A DNA stretch of 64,000 nucleotides from Clostridium sp. CM027. Its GTDB lineage: Bacteria > Bacillota > Clostridia > Clostridiales > Clostridiaceae. The stretch lies in contig NZ_CP077725.1 in NCBI RefSeq assembly GCF_024730565.1, positions 1,984,001 to 2,048,000 on the forward strand, given 5' to 3'. Positions 26,049-34,563 of this stretch are shown in pieces. Position numbers and translations under genes: made by a program. Each line of letters opens with the position of its first letter. Positions within the stretch are counted from its first letter, which is position 1. The notes beneath the pieces were generated by a model. The model saw only the letters and a program-made list of their open reading frames with translations. It was not told where the DNA came from and did no database searches.

Positions 26049-27467
26049 TCAGAAACGGAAATCTCGCTTCCCTTCCTTAAGTTCTTTTAAATGCTCTATT
26101 GCAATTGTACGAACCTTTTCATTTTTTATATTAGGAATCTCATTTTCAATTACCATCTCGCCCTTTTTTTTGGTATCAAGTGAAGCATAATCCTCCAAAT
26201 ATTCTTTAAGTGTCATTAGTGCGTTCGGCTGACAGCAGTTTCCAATTTGACCTGATTTCACAAGACTCATGAAACGATCACCTGTACGCCCTTCTCTATA
26301 ACAGGCGGTGCAAAAGCTTGGAATATACCCAAATTCCAAAAGCCAGTTTACAATTTCATCCAATTTACGAGTGTCAGTTACTTCAAATTGCTTCGAGTTA
26401 TCTTCTTCCGTTTCTGTCTGCGCATATCCGCCAACGCTGGTGCATGAGCCTCCGCTTACCTGAGATATACCCAGTTCCAAGACACGCTCACGTGTTATTT
26501 TCGATTCACGGGTTGATACAATCATGCCAGTGTATGGAACAGCGATACGAATAATAGCCACAATTTTTTCGAACATCTCATCCGAGATTGAATTTGAAAA
26601 CGTATTTGGGTCAATATCATCAGCAGGGCATATTCGAGGAACACTAATTGTATGTGGACCCACACCCATGGCTGCCTCTAAATGCTCTGCATGCATGAGT
26701 AGTCCAACAAAGTCATAACGGTACATATTTAAACCGAATAAAACTCCGATCCCCACATCATCAATACCAGCCTCCATGGCACGATCCATAGCCTGCGTAT
26801 GATATTCATAGTTGTGCTTTGGTCCTGTTGGGTGCAACTCCTCATAATTTTTTTTGTTATACGTTTCCTGGAAAAGTATGTAGGTACCGATGCCCGCATC
26901 CTTAAGTTTCTTATATTCTTCCACTGTAGTTGCAGCAATATTGACATTGACACGGCGGATATCTCCATTTTTATGCTTAATACTATAAATGGTCTTTATA
27001 CTTTCAAGGATATATTCAATTGGATTGTTCACAGGGTCTTCTCCTGATTCTAAAGCCAATCGCTTGTGTCCCATATCCTGAAGTGCTTTGACCTCTTGTG
27101 CTATTTCTTCTTGCGTAAGTTTTTTACGGGATATTGTTTTATTTTTAGCGTGATATGGACAATACACACAACCATTTACGCAATAGTTCGAAAGATATAG
27201 TGGAGCAAAAATAACAATACGATTGCCATAAAACTTCTGCTTAATCTCTTTTGCCAGTTTGAACATTTTTTCTTTTTCATCTTCCAAATCACATTCGAGA
27301 AGTACTGCAGCCTCCCTGTGTGTTAGACCCTTACAGTCTTTTGCACGTTCTATCAGGCTATCAATTAGCTCACGATTTCTTTTGTTTTCTCGAGCATAAG
27401 AAATGGTAGATAGAATTTCACCGTCATCAATAAACTCAGTTGCATTTTTAGACTTATTATCATACAT
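26049..27467 (-). CDS. hydG: [FeFe] hydrogenase maturase HydG
   Basis: HydG is a radical-SAM tyrosine lyase that makes the CO and CN ligands of the hydrogenase H-cluster. The radical-SAM cysteines are in NYCVNGCVYC (Cys96, Cys100, Cys103). The second cluster site is the C-terminal CTACYREGRTGDRFM and GNCC. The length of 472 aa is normal. It follows a TM1266-type gene by 73 bases in the same direction. hydE and hydF are not in the window; a hydrogenase it could serve is encoded at 53.9-55.4 kb. Confidence 0.95.
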   Translation of the reverse strand: MYDNKSKNATEFIDDGEILSTISYARENKRNRELIDSLIERAKDCKGLTHREAAVLLECDLEDEKEKMFKLAKEIKQKFYGNRIVIFAPLYLSNYCVNGCVYCPYHAKNKTISRKKLTQEEIAQEVKALQDMGHKRLALESGEDPVNNPIEYILESIKTIYSIKHKNGDIRRVNVNIAATTVEEYKKLKDAGIGTYILFQETYNKKNYEELHPTGPKHNYEYHTQAMDRAMEAGIDDVGIGVLFGLNMYRYDFVGLLMHAEHLEAAMGVGPHTISVPRICPADDIDPNTFSNSISDEMFEKIVAIIRIAVPYTGMIVSTRESKITRERVLELGISQVSGGSCTSVGGYAQTETEEDNSKQFEVTDTRKLDEIVNWLLEFGYIPSFCTACYREGRTGDRFMSLVKSGQIGNCCQPNALMTLKEYLEDYASLDTKKKGEMVIENEIPNIKNEKVRTIAIEHLKELKEGKRDFRF

Positions 27468-27540
27468 AGCATAAACCCCTTTTTAATATTTATTATTTAT
27501 AAATGGTCAAACTCTTATAGACCTTGATTTAATCATTCGT

Positions 27541-27804
27541 TTACTGCTTTGCTATAGGTGGCGCCTTGGAATAAATCGTTTTGGTGTTTACATTTGGTAG
27601 CATTCCAAGCTTACCTGACAGGGCACTGATAACATCATTCGGCGCATCCACAACGATACTTATTACCGAAATATGGCGTTTCAGATAGGGTACTCCCATT
27701 CTTCCTACTATGTATTCTCTATATTCGTGGAGAATAGAGTTAAGCTTTGGAGCAGCATCTGTGTTTTCAACGATAATTCCAATTAGAGCAATTCTTGTTT
27801 CCAT
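27541..27804 (-). CDS. TM1266-type iron-only hydrogenase system regulator
   Basis: This 87-aa protein of ACT/NikR-like fold begins METRIALIGIIVENTDAAPK. It includes REYIVGRMGVPYLKRHISVI, typical of the small protein (TM1266 family) found beside hydrogenase maturation genes and proposed to be regulatory. ATG at 27804 follows AAAGGAGG; the longer open frame to 27921 runs back through the terminator and is not coding. It forms an operon with hydG. Confidence 0.9.
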   Translation of the reverse strand: METRIALIGIIVENTDAAPKLNSILHEYREYIVGRMGVPYLKRHISVISIVVDAPNDVISALSGKLGMLPNVNTKTIYSKAPPIAKQ

Positions 27805-27829
27805 TGGCAACCTCCTTTCTTTTAAACAA

Positions 27830-27866
27830 TAAAAAAAACCCCTGCACCCGAAAAGGCACAAGGATA
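27830..27866 (-). terminator. Terminator ahead of the TM1266-hydG operon
   Basis: On minus, CCTTGTGCC and GGTGCAGGG pair around TTTTCG, followed by eight T and then the ribosome site of the TM1266 gene. Its position before the coding region implies attenuation. Confidence 0.75.
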
Positions 27867-27975
27867 GTACGTCGAAACCAAAGGTACAACCAATAAAGAT
27901 ATGTTCTTTGGAGCATTCCAACTATTCTCTCGCCTTCTCATTCGGGACGAACCCTCGTGCATTCAGAACGATAAC
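27867..27975 (-). ncRNA. Candidate structured leader RNA of the TM1266-hydG operon
   Basis: The minus-strand leader can close with GTTCT (about 27964-27968) against AGAAC (about 27903-27907). It encloses a GGG-TTCGT-CCC hairpin and GAATGCTCC, followed by a GTAC...GTAC hairpin and then the terminator. It is markedly GC-richer than the surrounding intergenic DNA and has no ORF with a ribosome site. I cannot match it to a riboswitch class I know. The fold is by eye. Confidence 0.5.
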
Positions 27976-28040
27976 TTTGTTAATTTAAAATCAATCTAAC
28001 CGTACCACTCCTGATAGTAAAAAGCAATACAACAATTTAT

Positions 28041-28838
28041 TTACTTATTTTTAACTGCCCATCTGATTCCTTTTTCAATATATTCATTCCAAAAATCCCA
28101 CGTATGGCTGCCAGGACTTTCTACATATGTTACATCTATATTTTCTGAAATTAAAAAATCACGGTATTTATGATTTACATCTAACAAAAAATCGTTTGTA
28201 CCGCACGCCATATATATTTTAGGAATTAGAGCATTTTTCTTCTTCAACTTAATAATAAGTGCCTCTGGGTCTTTATCACTATCCAAAAGTTGATTCAGAT
28301 CACCAAATACTCTAGTATAAAATTTATAGTCACGAACTTCGTCCTTAAAATCACTAGAAGCTCCAGCAATATTGTATGTAACTATAGCAGAAGATAATGC
28401 AATGATACGGCTAAAATTGTCAGAATATTTTAATCCATTTCGAATTGCTCCATATCCACCCATAGACAACCCACCTATAAATGTATCTTCCCTTTTCCTT
28501 GATAACGGAAATATCCTGCGTGTAAATTCCACTAAATCATTTCCAACGAACTCACCAAACAATTCGCCTTTATCAACATCGTCTAAATAAAAATTATTTT
28601 CTCCAGAGGGCATAAACACTGCGATATTGTGTCTTAAAGATAGTTCCTCAATTTTACTACTACAAACCCAATCAGTGTAATTTCCAGTTAACCCATGCAA
28701 GAGATACAGCGCTTTCATTGGTTTTTTCTTAATTATTTCTTCCTCCTGTATTTCTATTGTATCAATTGGTATAAGCGCATTGAAAGTAACATCTCTTTTT
28801 AAGGCTTTTGAAGCAAAGTTCACTTGTAAAAATGCCAT
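28041..28838 (-). CDS. Esterase D/tributyrin-esterase family hydrolase
   Basis: This 265-aa alpha/beta hydrolase has YLLHGLTGNYTDW near residue 47, the nucleophile elbow GGLSMGGYGA (Ser), acid Asp in ACGTNDFLLD, and catalytic His in SPGSHTWDFW. The family cleaves short-chain acyl esters and S-formylglutathione-like thioesters; the substrate here is open. It is cytoplasmic. The start follows GAGGAGGGG. The island's left repeat begins about 55 bases upstream of its start codon. Confidence 0.88.
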   Translation of the reverse strand: MAFLQVNFASKALKRDVTFNALIPIDTIEIQEEEIIKKKPMKALYLLHGLTGNYTDWVCSSKIEELSLRHNIAVFMPSGENNFYLDDVDKGELFGEFVGNDLVEFTRRIFPLSRKREDTFIGGLSMGGYGAIRNGLKYSDNFSRIIALSSAIVTYNIAGASSDFKDEVRDYKFYTRVFGDLNQLLDSDKDPEALIIKLKKKNALIPKIYMACGTNDFLLDVNHKYRDFLISENIDVTYVESPGSHTWDFWNEYIEKGIRWAVKNK

Positions 28839-28894
28839 TTTTTATCCCCTCCTCTAAAGTATTTTTAGTATTAGTATAATACTATATACACTAT

Positions 28895-28944
28895 ATTTCG
28901 AATAGTTTAAAATAGAGGAATGAATGTAATGACGTTTTCCTCTA
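28895..28944. repeat. Left 50-bp direct repeat flanking the island
   Basis: This block, from ATTTCGAATAG to CGTTTTCCTCTA, recurs at 48983-49032 in the same orientation with a single mismatch (T versus A at the twelfth position). It contains an inverted pair AGAGGAA/TTCCTCT. Confidence 0.9.
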
Positions 28945-29008
28945 CTTTTTTATCTTAAGCGTAATAATGAAAGTCTACCACTAATTCAGTATGACAGTCC
29001 CTCTATTT

Positions 29009-29188
29009 TTATTTAGTATTTTTACTAAATAAAAATATAAAAACTGGTATTTGTGCAATTATAATCATTATCAATGGTATCATCATTGATAAATTATACT
29101 TTAATGATAAAAGTATTATTAAAAATGCAGCTAATAATATGAAAGACTGCATTACGATGTAGCTTACAAGTTTCATTTTCTTAGTCAT
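29009..29188 (-). CDS. Small two-helix membrane protein, 59 aa
   Basis: MTKKMKLVSYIVMQSFILLA starts the ORF and IFLFSKNTK ends it. Two hydrophobic helices (about 8-28 and 34-54) are joined by a short loop. A GGAGGAT site precedes ATG. Its size and its position after a bacteriocin-like remnant suggest an immunity-type protein, but that rests on context only. Confidence 0.55.
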   Translation of the reverse strand: MTKKMKLVSYIVMQSFILLAAFLIILLSLKYNLSMMIPLIMIIIAQIPVFIFLFSKNTK

Positions 29189-29225
29189 AAATCCTCCTTA
29201 AAAACTTTACTTAGCGCAAGCGCAA

Positions 29226-29394
29226 CTAACCCTTTGAAACTCCAAATGTACCTCCAACTATAGTTGCAACTCCTGCAATTCCCAAGCTATTCACTGCAGC
29301 AGCAAAAGTAACTTTCATTATAGAAGCAATTACCCATACTTGACCATACGAGCATGCGACAACTAGTCCTGCTCCGGCTAGATTATTGTGTATA
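29226..29394 (-). pseudogene. Bacteriocin-like peptide remnant
   Basis: The frame reads LAGAGLVVACSYGQVWVIA then AAAVNSLGIAGVATIVGGTF and ends VSKG. This is a Gly/Ala-rich amphiphilic sequence like class II or circular bacteriocin cores. No start codon with a ribosome site exists in this frame, and a stop lies 30 bases upstream, so the leader is lost or frame-shifted. It overlaps the end of the 41-aa ORF. Confidence 0.4.
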
Positions 29395-29503
29395 AATCCA
29401 TAATTGAATGTTTAAAAAAATATTGACCAATAAAATTAATCACAAAAAATATCAAAAACACTTTTATAAATGAAACCATTCTGTCTTTCGTTGTAATTTT
29501 CAT
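29378..29503 (-). CDS. Small membrane protein, 41 aa
   Basis: The ORF starts MKITTKDRMVSFIKVFLIFF and ends FKHSIMDLYTII. It has a single hydrophobic helix (about 10-28) and a GGAGAG site before ATG. It overlaps the bacteriocin-like remnant in another frame, so it could be the surviving part of a larger, frame-shifted gene. Confidence 0.45.
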   Translation of the reverse strand: MKITTKDRMVSFIKVFLIFFVINFIGQYFFKHSIMDLYTII

Positions 29504-29607
29504 CACACACTCTCCATCCACTATCTAGCCATAGGGTCTGTTAACCCTTAGCAATCTCCATCATTCTTTTTTTGTTAGTAGTAAACTTCCAAAAGAACCA
29601 GCTAAAG

Positions 29608-29874
29608 CTAAATAAATAATTTTATTTTTTTAATTTTAAAATCAGTTTCATTTCTAACCATACTTATTTTAGGTAAAACAAAACCAGGCATGTATTCTTT
29701 CAACTTAATATCTATTTTTATATTATATTTACCTTCATTTTTATAAACTTTAATTGAATAAGCATCAAGACATATATCCAATTCTATTAATTTTAAAGCC
29801 CAAAAATGAATTAGCTCGTGAATTATGTTCGCTAATAAAAAACTTATAATGATATATATAAACACTAAACTCAT
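29608..29874 (-). pseudogene. N-terminal fragment of an M50 metalloprotease
   Basis: The 88 codons match the first 88 residues of the M50 gene at 35703-36703 closely (start MSLVFIYIIISFLL, zinc motif HELIH). The copy stops where the parent continues into its third membrane segment. The upstream sequence including the GGGGAACAT site is also shared. It is part of the internal duplications of the island. Confidence 0.75.
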
Positions 29875-29939
29875 ATGTTCCCCTTTTATACTTTATTATT
29901 CTATACTAACCGGAGGTTGTTATCCCTTTACTTAACTCA

Positions 29940-30392
29940 GCTTCATTCCCTTTTTTCAGGTGACTGTCCAAACCCCATAGGATGTAACTGAAAATCACCA
30001 TAGAAGTCACTGAAAACAGTTCCTTCTATGGTGATGATTATAATTCAGAAAATCCGATTTATACACAAACTGCAGGAGTCGCAGTCGCATTCTTCACCTT
30101 GCTACAAATTCTTTTCTTTACAATTAAAATACGAATAAAAATTTTCACCTAAAATATCTTTAACTTTTGTATATCTAAGTCCTATTTTTCTATCAGTACA
30201 TATTGTTGGATATAGTAATAAAATTCCAATCAATATAACCGCAGATTCAAGCAAAGTACCTATTCCAAAAAATCCAAATGCAGATATAAGAACTAATATA
30301 TATCCAAGAGATGCATACAAAGCGTCTCTAACAAAAATTCTCTTTGCTAAAGATTTATCTAAATAAAATAAATCACACTTTTTATAATTAGC
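29940..30392 (-). repeat. Segmental duplication of 34405-34857
   Basis: About 450 bases are nearly identical, in the same orientation, to 34405-34857. They cover a 13-bp-stem hairpin (29997-30038; ATCACCATAGAAG arms) and the last third of the 297-aa membrane protein gene. Only scattered substitutions are visible, so the duplication looks recent. Confidence 0.9.
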
Positions 30393-30398
30393 TATCAA
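30102..30398 (-). pseudogene. C-terminal fragment of the 297-aa membrane protein
   Basis: The 98 codons duplicate residues 203-297 of the gene at 34564-35457 almost exactly, starting in mid-protein without a ribosome site. It holds two hydrophobic helices and ends FNCKEKNL. Immediately after the stop, the frame continues as QGEECDCDSCSLC in both copies. Confidence 0.8.
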
Positions 30399-30515
30399 TT
30401 AAATATAAAGTTTCTTCTTTGGCAACAATCAAGCGAGATATCCGTATGACCAAAGTAAAACAAAAAAAATTTGTTTCATTTAGGAGCTATTATTTTTAGC
30501 ATAGAAAGCTGTATT

Positions 30516-31532
30516 TTACAGACTTTTCTCACAGCCTCCTAATTTCTTCATAATATCTTCTAACAAATTTTTATAGTTACTACATTTTGAAAGTATTTGT
30601 CCCGCATCACAAATATATTCTTTGTATTTTTTATCAAAACCAGTACCGTCACTAAATAATCCTCTTAAACTTTCGTTTATCATGGCAAAATATTTAAATG
30701 TATTATAATTATTTAAGGTTAAAAACTTATCAAAACTTTTATAATTATCTAATTTAAGTTCATATTTTGTTAAAGAGTATTCATGCAGAAGGAATTTATA
30801 AGCAACTTTTATAATTTTAGCATCAAACATTATATTTCCTTTTGAAGACTTAAAGTAATAATTAAAAATCCATTCTTTAAATTTAATACACTGAATACTT
30901 AAATTCTCTCCATTTATTATCTTTTGATCAATAATTCTGTTTATTAGTGCTACGACCATATTATTATATTCACACTTGGACAAAATTTTGTCCACAAACA
31001 GCTCAGATTCTTCAACTATAAAATTATTAATTGGATATTCAGATGAGAATTGAATAGAAAACATTAATATAACAAACTCAGGCTTTCTTTTGAGTAAATC
31101 AATTAAACAATAGTCACCATATACACTAATGCTGCTATAAAATATAGTTATAAAAATTGACCAATTTACAATTAATAAAATCATACAAATCACAGTAAAT
31201 TTATTTTCTATTATAAACAGGGATGAAATGAGAATAATTACAAATGTAAATATCGGTCCCCCATATAATATCTTTATATATTGGTTTGTATATGACAAGA
31301 GACTTTTTTTATCATTCATATATATGCTTGGCCCTACAACAAATAATTCCAACTTTATACATACTAATTTACTCATTAAATAATGACCTAATTCATGCAT
31401 AAAAATTGAAACAAAGTAGATTAAAATTCCCACAATAAAATACATTACCATTCTATTCAACATGTAATCATTTTTTAAATTCACTTTACCTAAAACTATG
31501 TTATATAAATTGGTTTTATACGCACCCTTCAT
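30516..31532 (-). CDS. Membrane M50-type metalloprotease, 338 aa
   Basis: The zinc motif is HELGHY at about residues 46-51 in a membrane helix, followed by further helices (residues 85-150). The Asp of VYGDYCLIDLL is a candidate third ligand. The C-terminal half (180-338) is soluble and helical without known domain. This class of membrane zinc protease is found beside peptide antibiotics and may process or degrade the peptide. No ribosome site is clear at 31532; a later Met (MLNRMVMYF) is possible. A ten-G tract (minus strand) lies 90 bases upstream. Confidence 0.75.
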   Translation of the reverse strand: MKGAYKTNLYNIVLGKVNLKNDYMLNRMVMYFIVGILIYFVSIFMHELGHYLMSKLVCIKLELFVVGPSIYMNDKKSLLSYTNQYIKILYGGPIFTFVIILISSLFIIENKFTVICMILLIVNWSIFITIFYSSISVYGDYCLIDLLKRKPEFVILMFSIQFSSEYPINNFIVEESELFVDKILSKCEYNNMVVALINRIIDQKIINGENLSIQCIKFKEWIFNYYFKSSKGNIMFDAKIIKVAYKFLLHEYSLTKYELKLDNYKSFDKFLTLNNYNTFKYFAMINESLRGLFSDGTGFDKKYKEYICDAGQILSKCSNYKNLLEDIMKKLGGCEKSL

Positions 31533-31912
31533 TAAGATTATTAGTATAATAACATTAATTATTATTTTAGTGAATCTGAATTTTCTATGAAATATATTAT
31601 TATTTATGTAATTAATTGATTCCCCCCCCCAAAAATTAAATAATACTAAAATTGAAATCTATTAACTATAGTTACTATTTAGTCACAAACCAAATTAGCT
31701 CCATTTGTCTAAATTATTTGAGCTAAAGTTACTTAATTTGGGCATTCAGATGAGAGACATTATTTCTCTCTTAAATCAAGATGTTAATCACCTACATCCT
31801 TGGCAACCACCTTTAGTTATTAGCCTGATTATCTTTTTCTCATAAAGCAGACCACCTCTTAACATAAAAGCATATACACTTTAAATCACAACTGCTCCCT
31901 AAGTGTTCTACA
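31533..31912 (-). other. Gene-free stretch with homopolymeric C10 tract
   Basis: Ten consecutive C at 31622-31631 (G on minus) stand out in AT-rich DNA upstream of the M50 gene. A short open frame further up (about 31860-31790) ends KGGCQGCR but has no ribosome site. Nothing else is recognised. Confidence 0.5.
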
Positions 31913-32083
31913 TCATTCTCCTTTATCATTATGATACCAATGCCAACTAACATTAAATATAGTACTCGGTAGCAATATTATTAAAAATCCAGTAAAATTA
32001 TATAAATTATAAGTACTAATAATAAGACCACATACAAATACTATTATAGACACTATCACATAATATTCTTTATCTAGTTTCAT
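31913..32083 (-). CDS. Small two-helix membrane protein, 56 aa
   Basis: MKLDKEYYVIVSIIVFVCGL begins the chosen form and WHWYHNDKGE ends it. Two hydrophobic helices are present. The frame opens at 32119, but no ribosome site fits there; GGGTGG lies before the ATG codons at 32089 and 32083. It sits between two M50 genes and may be an immunity or accessory factor; this is inferred only from position. Confidence 0.5.
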   Translation of the reverse strand: MKLDKEYYVIVSIIVFVCGLIISTYNLYNFTGFLIILLPSTIFNVSWHWYHNDKGE

Positions 32084-32158
32084 ACCCATCCACCCTAAGT
32101 CACCTTCCATTCCTGCCACAGTAATAACTACTCTATCACGGTGTATGCCTTCTGTTTG

Positions 32159-33289
32159 CTAATTACTATAATTGGAGATTCGTTCAATCATTCTTTCTAT
32201 TTCAGCTTTTTCAAAAATATCTATTCCTTTTACTTCATCCTGATTAACTAAACTTAATCCACTCTGCCCAAATTCTAAAGCCTTTACAATATCTTTTTTA
32301 ATATAAAGTTCATATGCCATTTGTATTCGAAAACCACCAATACTTTTATCATTTAAAAGTACTTGTGAAATTTGTGTATATATTTCTTTTGATTTGTTGA
32401 TATCTTTTTTAATATAACAATAAGAATATAAAATTTCACACATTACATCTAGCCTTACATCCTTAGTATATTCATCAATATTTTCTTCAATTATACCTAT
32501 ACATACTTGGGCTTTATCAAAATTTCCACTATCTAGGTAATAATAAAAATAATATAAGCTTATATATTCGTGAAAGCTTTTATCACTAAATATATTTCGA
32601 TTATTTAGTACTTTAAAATTTATATCCCTTGGTCTAATACCACAAAAAAGTTGCAATGATATTACCATTTCCATTAAATCAATATCATTGGAATCTGATG
32701 GGTTTATTATAGTCAATACATTTGAGCCATCTGTTTTCATTCCATTAACTTTACTTGGTATAACATTTTTAATTAAATTAAATTCACTAATAATTAATAA
32801 AAAACAAAAAAATATTTTTATGAAAATATTATTCATGTTAGGTACCTTATAAATTATCAAAAATAAATATGCAATTATAAATATAAAGTTCAAACCTATG
32901 CCTCCAAGATAATATATTAATAACTCTTTAAATAATTTACTAAAAGTCTTGGGATACATCATACACGAACCTAATAACCCATAATTGCCAGTGATTTGAA
33001 AAATGACTTTTTGATTTTGATTTCTTATTTCAAACGGAAAAATAGTAAAAGAATAGAATTTAAATCCAACTAATTTTCCAGCTATAAAGTGACCTAATTC
33101 ATGAATTATTATATCGATATAAATACAACTTAATAATAAAACTAATAATATTAATATACTGTATTTGTGAACACTTTCAATATCAATAGATAAGTTTTTA
33201 ATTTTACATAACGCTGTTAATATTATTAATATATCTATACCTACAAAAAATGAAACAAGACCCATTATTTTTTTATTACTTATATTCAT
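32159..33289 (-). CDS. Membrane M50 metalloprotease with helical repeat tail
   Basis: This is a 376-aa protein. The membrane part has zinc motif HELGHFIAGK in the second helix and a third-ligand motif GMKTDGSNVL. The C-terminal region (about 210-376) has paired helices resembling TPR units (YYYLDSGNFDKAQVCIGIIE). Such proteases with TPR-like tails are found in bacteriocin islands. The start at 33289 has GGAG nine bases ahead; the frame opens at 33307. Confidence 0.8.
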   Translation of the reverse strand: MNISNKKIMGLVSFFVGIDILIILTALCKIKNLSIDIESVHKYSILILLVLLLSCIYIDIIIHELGHFIAGKLVGFKFYSFTIFPFEIRNQNQKVIFQITGNYGLLGSCMMYPKTFSKLFKELLIYYLGGIGLNFIFIIAYLFLIIYKVPNMNNIFIKIFFCFLLIISEFNLIKNVIPSKVNGMKTDGSNVLTIINPSDSNDIDLMEMVISLQLFCGIRPRDINFKVLNNRNIFSDKSFHEYISLYYFYYYLDSGNFDKAQVCIGIIEENIDEYTKDVRLDVMCEILYSYCYIKKDINKSKEIYTQISQVLLNDKSIGGFRIQMAYELYIKKDIVKALEFGQSGLSLVNQDEVKGIDIFEKAEIERMIERISNYSN

Positions 33290-33411
33290 AATATGAAATC
33301 TCCACATGGCAACCTAATATATATTAATTTTATATTTTTCTTTTTAATTATCATATACACCTTCTTAAATTTTATATAAATATTATACTCCAATTTTTAG
33401 TAATATATATA

Positions 33412-33600
33412 TCAGTTTGCCTTTTTATCAAAAATTGTGCTATAGAAAACCACCCCTACTGCAACACCAACTGCAACAGAAATATTTCTTGCTAAACTTA
33501 TATTTGATGGTCTGAAAAAATAGTCAAACAAAAAATTAAAAAAACAAAGTGACACTGAAAACTTTATACAAGTAATTACTTTTCCTTTTGTGACTTTCAT
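33412..33600 (-). CDS. Small membrane protein, 62 aa
   Basis: MKVTKGKVITCIKFSVSLCF starts the protein and FYSTIFDKKAN ends it. Two hydrophobic segments are separated by RPSNISLARN. A strong AAGGAG site precedes ATG at 33600. It follows a broken bacteriocin-like gene, so an immunity role is plausible but unproven. Confidence 0.6.
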   Translation of the reverse strand: MKVTKGKVITCIKFSVSLCFFNFLFDYFFRPSNISLARNISVAVGVAVGVVFYSTIFDKKAN

Positions 33601-33755
33601 ATAAATCATCTCCTTATAATTTTAAAACTATACTTTTTATATCTCACATTGTGTATAATCGAGCTTCAACATTAATATTTTGTTATGCACTATTAAGTGT
33701 ACCAAGATACAATGTTAAAGCTGGTAATACTTATTTTTTTACTATATTATAAAAT

Positions 33756-34077
33756 TTATATTGATAACCAACCGTTTCCTGGTTTTGAATCATGATTATC
33801 TAAGTATCTTGCAACAGTGTTTCCAATATCAGCGGCATTTATTGCAAAATTTACTGCACCAACAAGGCTACCTGCTAGTGCTCCAGCACCAATAGAAAGT
33901 AATTTGGTTTTAATATTCCTATTAAATATTTTTTTCCCTCACTAACTCCTACCTTTCTAATATATGATGAGATAGCTCCTTCTCCAGCTACCCGAACTGG
34001 CATAACATCAACTCCTAACCATACTCCATCTCACCACTCTCAACCTCAACATAATTATTCGGTAATTTTAAAGCCAT
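33756..34077 (-). pseudogene. Frame-shifted bacteriocin-like precursor
   Basis: The first frame reads MALKLPNNYVEVESGEMEYG and stops; the leader resembles clostridial bacteriocin leaders (LPNNY...EMEY). In the next frame the sequence continues WLGVDVMPVRVAGEGAISSY through a Gly/Ala-rich hydrophobic core (SIGAGALAGSLVGAVNFAIN) to a stop at 33756. A one-base loss near 34018 joins the two. An internal ATG at 34003 with AGGAG could express the core alone. Confidence 0.6.
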
Positions 34078-34191
34078 TTCAATTTTTTAATCCCCTTCCC
34101 ATTATTATAATATTTTCAACTGTTTACTACAATTAATAATCACATTAATTGCATTATTTATATCAAAAGCACTTGCTGACACCTAAAATAG

Positions 34192-34400
34192 CTAATTAAG
34201 TTTTATCCCAATCTGTTCCATGAAGTATTTCATATATGTGATTTTTTCATACTTAACCCTAGTTTCTGTAATCATACCAAGGGTAACATTAACTTTTCCT
34301 CCTTTTTTATCTGCAAGGTAATTTTTATCAAGTTTTACTTTAACCTTGATCTATATTTAAAACCTTACCTTGAACAGCTCCATACTCTTTTTACCAAACC
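34192..34400 (-). pseudogene. C-terminal remnant of a HlyD-type secretion protein
   Basis: The frame reads VKVKLDKNYLADKKGGKVNV, LGMITETRV and ends KYFMEQIGIKLN, the usual end of a HlyD/bacteriocin-secretion accessory protein. A second frame just upstream (KEYGAVQGKVLNID) belongs to the same gene after a frameshift. The rest is replaced by the duplicated segment starting near 34405. It suggests that a complete export system once served the broken bacteriocin. Confidence 0.6.
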
Positions 34401-34458
34401 GTCGCTTTATTCCTTTTTTAGGTGACTGTCCAAACCCCATAGGATGTAACTGAAAATC

Positions 34459-34500
34459 ACCATAGAAGTCACTGAAAACAGTTCCTTCTATGGTGATGAT
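34459..34500 (-). terminator. Long-stem hairpin after the 297-aa gene
   Basis: ATCACCATAGAAG arms enclose a 16-base loop. The same hairpin is present at 29997-30038. The downstream T run is weak. Confidence 0.55.
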
Positions 34501-34563
34501 TATAATTCAGAAAATCCGATTTATACACAAACTGCAGGAGTCGCAGTCGCATTCTTCACCTTG

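Noticed and set aside
31790-31862. Short minus-strand frame ending KGGCQGCR
   Set aside because: It has a tempting CxxC tail, but there is no ribosome site before its only ATG and a stop lies close upstream, so it is probably chance or a remnant too short to judge.
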